Of a stretch of 64,000 nucleotides of DNA, positions 17,300 to 24,254 are shown one piece after another (positions within the stretch are counted from its first letter, which is position 1; each line of letters starts with the position of its first letter). The translations under genes were made by a program, and so were the position numbers. The DNA is from Chryseobacterium oleae (lineage in GTDB: Bacteria; Bacteroidota; Bacteroidia; Flavobacteriales; Weeksellaceae). The notes under the pieces are model-generated. The model did no database searches. It worked only from the letters and a program-made list of their open reading frames with translations, and was not told the DNA's origin. The stretch is from positions 297,813 to 361,812 of the forward strand of contig NZ_FOVD01000005.1 of assembly GCF_900115055.1 (NCBI RefSeq), in the 5' to 3' direction.

Positions 17300-17336
17300 T
17301 TAACCATGTCAAGGTTCTGAACCTTGACATGGTTAA
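17300..17336. repeat. Perfect 17-bp inverted repeat
   Basis: 17300-17316 (from TTAACCATG to AAGGTT) is the exact reverse complement of 17320-17336, with a 3-nt loop. No T tract follows on either strand. It lies 25 bp after the Dph6-like gene and may end transcription, or it may be a REP-type element. Confidence 0.75.
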
Positions 17337-17359
17337 ATTAGTATAGAACTTGCGTTAAA

Positions 17360-17387
17360 ACTCATAACTCATAACTTATAACTCGTT
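17360..17387. repeat. Short heptad array
   Basis: Four heptads: ACTCATA, ACTCATA, ACTTATA, ACTCGTT. It belongs to the 7-bp arrays found in several gaps of this window. The rest of the gap 17275-17570 shows nothing else apart from the inverted repeat. Confidence 0.65.
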
Positions 17388-17570
17388 CAAACAAATACTC
17401 TTTCACGATAGTCGTTGTTCATCTACTCAAAATAAAAATACTTATAAACACGATCCTTTGTTTTAGCATAAATTTTGCATCTGTTTTGAAACTTTTAAGA
17501 ATTATATTACCTTTAAATAGGTATTATTCTTAGTATCAATACGTTCAATTTTAATCCTAAAAACACACCC

Positions 17571-18680
17571 GTGATCAAAAAAATTACATTCCTGTTCCTT
17601 TTTTACTTTTTATGTTCATGTACAACCGAAATTCCCAAAATAAAACCGGTTGACAAAAACGCCATCATTGATTCTACGATAACAGCGTTCCAGAAAACCC
17701 TTTTGGAACAGCAGATTGATTCTGTATTTAAAAAATATAATTTCAACGGAAGCATCGCTGTTTTCAAAGATTCACTGCAGCTGTACCGGAAGGAAAACGG
17801 TTATTCCAATTTTAAAACGAAAACAAAGATCGACAGCAGTACTATTTTTGCCATCGGTTCTGTAAGCAAGCAGTTCACCGCAGCCATGGTTCTTCTTCAG
17901 ATGGAACAGGGAAAACTGAATGTTACCGATAAGGCATCAAAATATCTTAAGGAATTTCAGGCTAAAGAATATGAAAATATCACCATTCATCAGCTTTTGA
18001 ATCATACGTCTGGGCTTAATACTTTCGGAGGAAAACTGATGTTTAAAAGCGGTTCAGATTTCTTTTATTCCAATGATGGTTTTAATGCCTTGGGTAAAAT
18101 CGTAGAAACTGTTTCCGGTAAATCTTATGATGAAAATGCACAGGAACTGTTCAGAAAAGCAGGAATGAAAAATTCTTCTACCGGAAATACTTTTGAAGGG
18201 AACAATTTCGCCAGTGCTTATCTCGGTAATGAAAAAAATGCTCAGGAAGTTCCCAATATGCCCAAGCGACTGGGCAGTAAAGACATTGGCACTCCTGCCG
18301 GCGGTATTCTTTCTACCATAGATGATCTTCACCTGTGGAATAATGCTCTGTATGGAGGAAAAATCCTCAAACCGGAAACTTTAAAGCAGTTCACTTCCAA
18401 AAGTGCAGAAAGACACCACGCCATTCTTGGGAAAATGGGTTATGGATACGGGATTATGATGAATATTGGCAAGCCGGAAAGTTATTTTCACAGCGGTTAT
18501 ATAAAAGGCTCTCCTTCACTGAACATCTATTATCCTCAAACCAAAACATCCGTCCTGATTTTATCAAATATTGCTGATGAAGAAAAGGGTAAGAGTTCTA
18601 CTTTCAGGCCTCATGTTGAAGTTAAAAAAATTACGGATAACCTTGAGAATACGCTGTTACAGCTTAGATCAAAACATTAA
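17571..18680 (+). CDS. Serine hydrolase of the beta-lactamase / class C PBP fold, lipoprotein
   Basis: 369 residues, GTG start. The N-terminal helix leads to FLCSC, a lipobox (Cys17), so the enzyme is probably lipid-anchored in the envelope. The three active-site motifs of the family are present: SVSK at 97-100 (nucleophile Ser97), YSN at 166-168, and HSG near 305. GGILSTIDDLHLWNNAL is also typical. Such proteins include D-aminopeptidases, esterases and class C beta-lactamases; motif three being HSG rather than KTG favours an esterase or peptidase. The 3' end overlaps the convergent gene at 18664 by 17 bp. Confidence 0.88.
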   Translation: MIKKITFLFLFYFLCSCTTEIPKIKPVDKNAIIDSTITAFQKTLLEQQIDSVFKKYNFNGSIAVFKDSLQLYRKENGYSNFKTKTKIDSSTIFAIGSVSKQFTAAMVLLQMEQGKLNVTDKASKYLKEFQAKEYENITIHQLLNHTSGLNTFGGKLMFKSGSDFFYSNDGFNALGKIVETVSGKSYDENAQELFRKAGMKNSSTGNTFEGNNFASAYLGNEKNAQEVPNMPKRLGSKDIGTPAGGILSTIDDLHLWNNALYGGKILKPETLKQFTSKSAERHHAILGKMGYGYGIMMNIGKPESYFHSGYIKGSPSLNIYYPQTKTSVLILSNIADEEKGKSSTFRPHVEVKKITDNLENTLLQLRSKH

Positions 18681-19278
18681 TTTTCTTTGCGTTCCAGTAT
18701 AGAAGCTGGGTCTGAATCGCTGCAGCAAACAGAAAGAAAGGTTTAATCATCACAGAAAGGGCCGTATGAACATCTTTAAAAAAGAAACATGAAATTGCGA
18801 TCAATGCAGCTCCTGCAAAAAAGTTTTTCAAAAGAAGAGGATGAAAGCTCATCTGAAAATAGCCATTGAGATTCATCGTTTTCCGCATAAAATTATAAAC
18901 AGAAAGCCCTAATGTGGTCAACAAAAACAGGATCTGTACATCATTAAACAGATTGGGTTTTATATAGAGTAAGCCCGAAAAAACCAGTGAAAAAACCAAG
19001 GCATAAACACTCATTTTTTTGAAACGGGTCTGAAGAATGTCTTTCTCAATTCTTGTTATTTTTCTTGCCGATAAAAAATCAGCTTTTACCATTTCAAGTT
19101 CGCTTTTCCAGTTCATTTTGGTCTGGAGAAAAGCTTCCTGGAAACCTTCATTATGCTCCTCCATCAGGTTGGATATCTGAAGTATAAAATGATCTTTGAT
19201 TTCCAACAATAGTTTCTGATTCAGTTTTTTTGAAATAAGATACTGTATGATCTCGATTTCCTGTTCCGTATTTATCAT
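18664..19278 (-). CDS. PadR-operon membrane protein, paralogue 2
   Basis: 204 residues. The first ~75 residues (IIQYLISKKLNQKLLLEIKDHF, EEHNEGFQEAFLQTKMNW) align with those of the neighbour at 19313, and resemble the HAAS-type helical domain found next to PadR regulators. About four membrane helices follow (YALVFSLVFSGLLYI, IQILFLLTTLGLSVYNF-like, FFAGAALIAISCFFF, FFLFAAAIQTQLLY). It is third in the operon, 34 bp after paralogue 1. The role is probably membrane sensing or transport linked to the regulator, which is inference. Confidence 0.75.
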   Translation of the reverse strand: MINTEQEIEIIQYLISKKLNQKLLLEIKDHFILQISNLMEEHNEGFQEAFLQTKMNWKSELEMVKADFLSARKITRIEKDILQTRFKKMSVYALVFSLVFSGLLYIKPNLFNDVQILFLLTTLGLSVYNFMRKTMNLNGYFQMSFHPLLLKNFFAGAALIAISCFFFKDVHTALSVMIKPFFLFAAAIQTQLLYWNAKKINVLI

Positions 19279-19312
19279 GTTTAATAAATGTTAAATGGTA
19301 TTTATCAGTTTA

Positions 19313-20035
19313 TCAGAACCCAGGCTGTAGAAAATTCTGAAGTTTTTTAAGAGACTTTTTATGTTCAAAGAAATTGAATAGTCCAAAAATCATAAATGTC
19401 TGCAGCGTAAAAATAAAAGCGATCGAAATCACAACGCTGATCAATTCTTCATGATTCTGGGTTTTAAAAAACTGGTAGAGCGAATTTCCGTCTTTGGTAA
19501 TCACCTGTGCCATAGACATGAGGCATATCATTAACAACCCCGTATTTTGCTGATACATGGTATAAAACAATTTTCCTTTATATTTAAAATCTGTTCTGAT
19601 AAATTTTCGGATTTTGTAATGGAATGCCCAGACTACAATTGGAGCCAGAAAAAACAGTGAATTCTGTATTCTAAAGAACAAAGCATACTGCTCCTTGCTG
19701 GTGGAACTGTAAATCAGCAAAAGATTGATCACAAAAGAAATTAAGGCCAATAATAATGATTTCTTAAGAATTTTATTATTGTTTCCTTTAATAATTTTCT
19801 TGACAATCACAGGAATCAGCTCTGAGTAAAAAATAGAATAACTCGTCATTTTAAACTCATCTTCCCACAATCTTTTGGTCTTTAAGAAAGCTTCATCAAA
19901 ATTTAAATGGTCTTTACGCTGGATATCTGAAATCTGCGAAATTATATGGTCCTTTACTTCCAATAAAATATCCAATGGAAGCCTTTGAAAGATAAGATAG
20001 TCCGTCACCTCATTTTCCTGTACCTCGGTCATCAT
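19313..20035 (-). CDS. PadR-operon membrane protein, paralogue 1
   Basis: 240 residues. The N-terminal ~75-residue helical domain (VTDYLIFQRLPLDILLEVKDH, LNFDEAFLKTKRLWEDE) is shared with paralogue 2. Four to five hydrophobic helices follow, and a basic C-terminus. The start codon overlaps the padR stop by 4 bp, indicating translational coupling. The arrangement PadR then HAAS-like membrane protein is a recurrent bacterial pairing. No enzymatic motif is seen. Confidence 0.78.
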   Translation of the reverse strand: MMTEVQENEVTDYLIFQRLPLDILLEVKDHIISQISDIQRKDHLNFDEAFLKTKRLWEDEFKMTSYSIFYSELIPVIVKKIIKGNNNKILKKSLLLALISFVINLLLIYSSTSKEQYALFFRIQNSLFFLAPIVVWAFHYKIRKFIRTDFKYKGKLFYTMYQQNTGLLMICLMSMAQVITKDGNSLYQFFKTQNHEELISVVISIAFIFTLQTFMIFGLFNFFEHKKSLKKLQNFLQPGF

Positions 20036-20388
20036 ATGTTAAAAATGGTATTTAGGTTTAACAAATAACTTTTCATTTCGTTCTCCTGAACAGCCTGATG
20101 TTTTTTTCCTTTTTCGGTCAGAAGATAATATTTCCGGTCTCTGCCGTTGATTTTCTGAATTTCTGAAGTGATCATCCCATCATTCTCCAGTTTATGCAAT
20201 AACGGATACAGCGCACCCTCGGTCATTTCAAGCTCACCTTCTGTAAGCTCTTTTGCCCGTTGCGTGATTTGATACCCATACATTTTCACTTCTTTTGAAA
20301 GCAGCTTCAAAATAATGTTCTGGAGTGTTCCTTTGTAAAGACTGTTTTTTTTCAACTGATCTTTTTTATACCTTTCAAATCTATGCAT
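20032..20388 (-). CDS. PadR family transcriptional regulator
   Basis: 118 residues. The winged-helix core is clear: LKLLSKEVKMYGYQITQRAKEL, the family signature TEGALYPLLHKLENDGMI, and NGRDRKYYLLTEKGKK. The C-terminus is short, as in the small PadR class that dimerises through one helix. It heads the operon with the two membrane proteins and probably autoregulates it. It is divergent to the 2H phosphoesterase gene, with 47 bp between starts. Confidence 0.93.
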   Translation of the reverse strand: MHRFERYKKDQLKKNSLYKGTLQNIILKLLSKEVKMYGYQITQRAKELTEGELEMTEGALYPLLHKLENDGMITSEIQKINGRDRKYYLLTEKGKKHQAVQENEMKSYLLNLNTIFNI

Positions 20389-20435
20389 AATTTTCTTATG
20401 TATAAAATTTTTCTCAAAAAAATGTAATTTGCTGT

Positions 20436-20975
20436 ATGGAAAAAATGTATTTCATCGCGATCTATCCTCCACAGGAAGTTATTGACGAGGTGAAGATTTT
20501 TAAAGAAGATCTCGCTTTGAACTATGATAATTCAAAGGCACTGAAAAATGATGCCCACATCACTTTATTTCCACCTTTCACCAGAGAATTGGAGCTGGAG
20601 AGTGATATTCACACAGCTTTTCAAAAGATAGATACCGATTTACCTCCTTTTGAAATTATACTAAACGGTTTTGGAAGTTTTCCAAATCCTAAAAACCCTG
20701 TTCTCTTTGTACAGCCCGAACCGAATGACAATTTAAACATCCTTCAGCAAAACATAAAACAGCATTTTAATTTTATCAAATACTCTTTCCATTCTCATAT
20801 GACTGTTGGGTACAGAAACCTCAGCTATGACAACTATCTGAAAGCATGGGAAGTTTACAAAGAAAAAGAATACAAAACTAAATTTATAGTTGATAAAATA
20901 CTACTTCTCCGCCATGATCAGAATTGGGTTCCGATTGCGGAAAAGAAACTCACAGGGGTCAATAATCAACAGTAA
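20436..20975 (+). CDS. 2H phosphoesterase (2'-5' RNA ligase family)
   Basis: 179 residues. Two HxTx motifs define the 2H active site: HITLFPPF near residue 43 and HMTVGYR near residue 124. The spacing and length fit the LigT / 2'-5' RNA ligase-like cyclic phosphodiesterases, which act on 2',3'-cyclic phosphates or 2'-5' linkages. The true substrate cannot be told. A hairpin at its end serves as terminator. Confidence 0.88.
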   Translation: MEKMYFIAIYPPQEVIDEVKIFKEDLALNYDNSKALKNDAHITLFPPFTRELELESDIHTAFQKIDTDLPPFEIILNGFGSFPNPKNPVLFVQPEPNDNLNILQQNIKQHFNFIKYSFHSHMTVGYRNLSYDNYLKAWEVYKEKEYKTKFIVDKILLLRHDQNWVPIAEKKLTGVNNQQ

Positions 20976-21000
20976 ATGCCGGCTTTTACAACCGGCATTT
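20974..21000 (+). terminator. Hairpin after the 2H phosphoesterase gene
   Basis: AAATGCCGG (20974-20982) pairs with CCGGCATTT (20992-21000). The T tail is short, so termination strength is uncertain. Confidence 0.6.
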
Positions 21001-21096
21001 ATTGAGTAAGAAAGCTTGAGTGTCGAAGATTAATTTGATGGCTGCAAGAAATTAATGGTCTAACAGTAACTTCCATCTTCCAATCATTCATTTCCC

Positions 21097-22461
21097 CTAC
21101 TCTTTCACAATTTTCTGCGAAATAATCATTCCTTCATTTTCATAAACATTCACAAGATAGGTTCCGGCAGGAAGGTTTTTAATATTCACCGACAATGTTG
21201 AACGGTCTTTTAGATCTGATTTTATACGGATCAGCTTTCCGGAAGTATCATAGAGTTCAATTCTGGTATTTCCTGCAAACTCCTGTTTTCCTTTGATAAA
21301 AAATTCACCGTCTGAAGGATTGGGATATATGCTGTATCTTCTTTCTTCGGCTTTTACTTCTGTCATTTTTTTGGCAGCAGATTTATTCAGCGTCCAGGTG
21401 ACATTGGTAAAGTGAAGGGTACTGTGGTTATTCACTTTAAGCAATGGATTATTATCATTCACCGAAAAGATCAGGGTATTATTCCCAACATTCAATTGAG
21501 ATGGAGAAATGGTGAGTGAATTGGATGTTGATGCGAGTACTGCTCCGTTCAACTTCCATGAATTAACCAATGTATTAGGAATCGGAAGAATTTCATTCAC
21601 GGTAAAGGTCACATTGGAATTGGCATTCACCGCTGATGTATTCGCAGGGGTATAAGAATCTACCGGAGATACCAATGAATGAATTTTTTCAATAATGGCT
21701 TCTTTACATACTGAGCAAAACTGCTGATTCAGATACCTCATCTCACAACTTTGATGCGGACGATACCATGAAGGGCTTTCTGAATACGAATATACACCTA
21801 CTCCGTTAAGTCCCACCCAGTTTTTCCATTTTACAGTGGCAGGATTGGAGGTCTGGGTTTTGTTGGGAGATTCTCCGGAGCCGGAAAACCAGTATTCATC
21901 GGCCAGCTTTCCGAATGAATGCCCTAATTCATGAACAACAATTTCATTGGAAGATCCGTTGAGAGACGCGAATGCATACGCACCGCCACATCCTCCGTAC
22001 TCTGTGGAGTTACCCAAAACATACGTAATATCGTAATCCGGAACATTGGCAGCCAGAACCTGACCTACTTTATTGGTCGTATTGCTGTACATACATCGGT
22101 GAACCCCGAAGTCAAACGAGGAGCCGAGATAATTATTCGGATTGGACACCGGAATGACAGGCTCGGTGACATCAGTGGCCGTTCCCGGATGTTTTACACC
22201 GGAAGCAGTAGAAACCACCTTCACGGCATACGCATTAAAATAATTTTTATATTCTGTGTAAGGGCTTTTTGTAAAAAGATAATTAACGGTAGACTGCGCC
22301 GATGAGACGAAGGAATTCTGCTGGGCCGTGGTAAAACCGTCACCCAATACCGCAATAATGATTCGTTTATCATTCGTTCCGTTCTGAAGAAGGGGAACTG
22401 TCTGAAAGGTCTGTGCAGCACAGCAGCTGCCGATGAAAAGGGATAATAGAATTTTTTTCAT
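21097..22461 (-). CDS. Secreted M64 family metallopeptidase with T9SS type A sorting domain
   Basis: 454 residues. A signal peptide (to about residue 16, CCAAQ) is followed by a peptidase domain with AVLGDGFTTAQQ and the zinc site VVHELGHSFGKLADEY (His177, Glu178, His181), the signature of M64 (IgA-peptidase-like) enzymes. An Ig-like domain lies about 260-360. The last ~75 residues (IYPNPSDGEFFIKG, IELYDTSGKLI, LPAGTYLVNVYENEG, QKIVKE) are a T9SS type A signal. It should be secreted across the outer membrane and either released or anchored. It starts 2 bp after the stop of the upstream small secreted protein, so the two are coupled. Confidence 0.92.
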   Translation of the reverse strand: MKKILLSLFIGSCCAAQTFQTVPLLQNGTNDKRIIIAVLGDGFTTAQQNSFVSSAQSTVNYLFTKSPYTEYKNYFNAYAVKVVSTASGVKHPGTATDVTEPVIPVSNPNNYLGSSFDFGVHRCMYSNTTNKVGQVLAANVPDYDITYVLGNSTEYGGCGGAYAFASLNGSSNEIVVHELGHSFGKLADEYWFSGSGESPNKTQTSNPATVKWKNWVGLNGVGVYSYSESPSWYRPHQSCEMRYLNQQFCSVCKEAIIEKIHSLVSPVDSYTPANTSAVNANSNVTFTVNEILPIPNTLVNSWKLNGAVLASTSNSLTISPSQLNVGNNTLIFSVNDNNPLLKVNNHSTLHFTNVTWTLNKSAAKKMTEVKAEERRYSIYPNPSDGEFFIKGKQEFAGNTRIELYDTSGKLIRIKSDLKDRSTLSVNIKNLPAGTYLVNVYENEGMIISQKIVKE

Positions 22462-22463
22462 GG

Positions 22464-22955
22464 CTAAAGTTTTTGAGTGAATAAAAGCTGGTTTCCGGAT
22501 TCCGTTACTTTTTCAATTCTTACGGTTTGAATCTGTTCAGAATAGGAATACCTTACACTGAATTCAGCATTGTCAAGAGGAATTTTCTTTCTGCTGACGC
22601 CTTCTTTTTCATAGACTTCCATTTCAGGATGCAGTGGATTTTTCACCAGCTGTTTCGTGATTTCCTTTCCACCTGCATCAGACAGAATCACAATAAAATC
22701 TCCTGCTTCCACTTCATTCCTGTCAAAAGAGGGAGTGAATTTCAGCTTCCCTTCAGCGACTTTCTTTTCCTGAAGAACAATTCTTTCTTTTCCGGATACT
22801 TCTTTATCGGTTCTAAAAAACAGATAAACAATCTTACCTTCTTTCCGGATTTCAGCACCGGAGGCTTTATTCCCTGGATCACTTAACGTACTGTTTTTCT
22901 GAAAACTGCACAACAGAAGTACGGGAACAATAAAAAAATTAAATAAATTTTTCAT
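22464..22955 (-). CDS. Small secreted protein encoded upstream of the M64 peptidase
   Basis: 163 residues from the ATG at 22955; the frame runs 9 codons further up, but the downstream Met directly precedes a good signal sequence (MKNLFNFFIVPVLLLCSFQ). The mature part has an EIRKEGKIVYLFFRTDKEVSG opening and is beta-rich and charged. No family was recognised. The 2-bp gap to the peptidase gene suggests a partner such as an inhibitor, prodomain or chaperone; this is inference from gene order only. Confidence 0.68.
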   Translation of the reverse strand: MKNLFNFFIVPVLLLCSFQKNSTLSDPGNKASGAEIRKEGKIVYLFFRTDKEVSGKERIVLQEKKVAEGKLKFTPSFDRNEVEAGDFIVILSDAGGKEITKQLVKNPLHPEMEVYEKEGVSRKKIPLDNAEFSVRYSYSEQIQTVRIEKVTESGNQLLFTQKL

Positions 22956-23070
22956 GGCACATTTTATTTTAAAGTTATACATATTTCCCGATACATTGAA
23001 TATTTTTTATTTAAAATTAGAGCAGAAATTTATATTTTAAACTAATGAAAGTTGGAGTTAAGATTTTTTT

Positions 23071-23545
23071 AGATATCAGATTTCAGATATAAAATTGGAG
23101 ATGTGAGACTTTTTTTGGGAATCTTAGCAGCTATTACGTTTGGTACTATGGGTTTCGTGGTTCAAAGCAGTAATCATCAGCCCACAGCATTGGGAAGCTT
23201 TTTTTGACGCAAAGCTTTATCTTGTTAGCCTTTAGTTTTGAGGAAGCCAAAGACTGTGACTGCGTCACTGATGAAGCGATCTGCATACAACATCCGCTTC
23301 ATAGAATCAATGAAATTGATTCCTCCTTTGCTCCCCTTTATGAATACAATAATCAATTTCTTTGCGTCAAAAAAATCTTTTTACCTATCAACAGATTTTG
23401 AAATTGATCTAGTCTATACACGTAAAGGCCGTTTCAGGTTTGAACTATGAAACCCGCATCCCGAAACGTAATAGCAGCTAAAAATCCTGGAAAAAAGTCC
23501 CAAATATTCAGTGCCATATCTAATGTCTGAAATCTAAAAATAAAT
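23071..23545. repeat. Layered inverted-repeat structure between the small secreted protein gene and ruvC
   Basis: Three nested layers. Outermost: heptads AGATATC, AGATTTC, AGATATA at 23071-23091 face ATGTCTGAAATCTA at 23523-23536. Middle: about 65 bp at 23102-23170 matches the reverse complement of 23435-23503 at roughly 75-80 % identity by eye, including an exact shared AAACGTAATAGC and GAAACCC. Innermost: the perfect-ended element at 23199-23375. No credible gene lies in 22956-23635. Confidence 0.75.
23199..23375. repeat. Miniature inverted-repeat element (copy B, intact)
   Basis: 177 bp with perfect 16-bp terminal inverted repeats: TTTTTTTGACGCAAAG at 23199-23214 and its reverse complement at 23360-23375. 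Inside are AAGCCAAAGACTGTGACTGC, a GCGTC core near 23262, and GAATCAATGAAATTGATTC at 23304-23322. Related copies lie at 8200-8265 and 50461-50619. It has no significant open frame, so it would be non-autonomous or a structural repeat. Confidence 0.8.
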
Positions 23546-23635
23546 GTCTTGTCCCGAACTCAGGTTAATTTTATCTACCCAAACACCCGTTGTTTTAAAT
23601 CCTCTTTTTCTCTGATAAAAAAGTTTAGAATATCC

Positions 23636-23643
23636 TATCTTTG
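23636..23643 (+). promoter_or_regulatory. ruvC: -7 element for ruvC
   Basis: TATCTTTG matches TAnnTTTG and ends only 4 nt before the ATG at 23648, so the transcript would be leaderless or nearly so. Confidence 0.6.
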
Positions 23644-23647
23644 ACCC

Positions 23648-24202
23648 ATGATTTCAGAGAAGATAATTTTAGGCATTGATCCCGGAACAGCCATTATGGG
23701 TTTCGGTATTATTTCCGTAAAAAAAGGCAAAATGGAGATGGTTTCTATTCACGAATTGATCCTGAAAAAATACCCGAATCACGAAACGAAGCTGAAGTAT
23801 ATTTTCGACAAAACATTAGCCCTGATTGATGAATACCATCCTGATGAAGTAGCTCTGGAAGCTCCGTTTTTTGGGAAAAATGTTCAGAGTATGCTTAAAC
23901 TGGGCCGCGCTCAGGGAGTTGCGATGGCAGCCAGTCTTCACAGAAACATTCCTATCACTGAATACTCTCCGAAAAAAATTAAAATGGCCATCACCGGAAA
24001 CGGAAACGCCAGCAAGGAACAGGTAGCCGGAATGCTTCAGAATCTCTTAAATCTGAAAGAGTTTCCCACCAAATATCTGGATGCATCGGATGGTCTTGCG
24101 GTTGCTGTATGTCACCATTTCAACTCCGGGACTATAGCCGATACCAAATCATTCAGCGGCTGGGAAAGCTTCCTTAAACAAAATCCGGACAGATTGAAAT
24201 AA
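23648..24202 (+). CDS. ruvC: Crossover junction endodeoxyribonuclease RuvC
   Basis: 184 residues. RuvC resolves Holliday junctions with RuvAB during recombination. The fold and acidic catalytic residues are visible: ILGIDPGTAIMGFGII (first Asp), VALEAPFFGKNVQSMLKLGRAQG (Glu), EYSPKKIKMAITGNGNASKEQV and LDASDGLAVAVCHH (last Asp pair). The length is slightly above the E. coli enzyme because of a short C-terminal tail. A bidirectional terminator separates it from the convergent protease gene. Confidence 0.97.
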   Translation: MISEKIILGIDPGTAIMGFGIISVKKGKMEMVSIHELILKKYPNHETKLKYIFDKTLALIDEYHPDEVALEAPFFGKNVQSMLKLGRAQGVAMAASLHRNIPITEYSPKKIKMAITGNGNASKEQVAGMLQNLLNLKEFPTKYLDASDGLAVAVCHHFNSGTIADTKSFSGWESFLKQNPDRLK

Positions 24203-24212
24203 TGATATAAAA

Positions 24213-24236
24213 AAAGCCCCTTAATCGGGGCTTTAC
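24213..24236. terminator. Bidirectional terminator between ruvC and the M43 protease gene
   Basis: AAAGCCCC (24213-24220) pairs with GGGGCTTT (24227-24234). A run on the left and T-rich sequence on the right suit both strands. Confidence 0.82.
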
Positions 24237-24254
24237 TATTTGAATAATTCAGAA

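Noticed and set aside
23204..23450. Two short plus-strand frames (65 and 70 codons) in the gap before ruvC
   Set aside because: They lie within the inverted-repeat element and change with its palindromes; no start context.
22956..23647. tRNA or stable RNA gene in the structured gap
   Set aside because: The pairing is explained by long inverted repeats; no cloverleaf or conserved T-loop was found.
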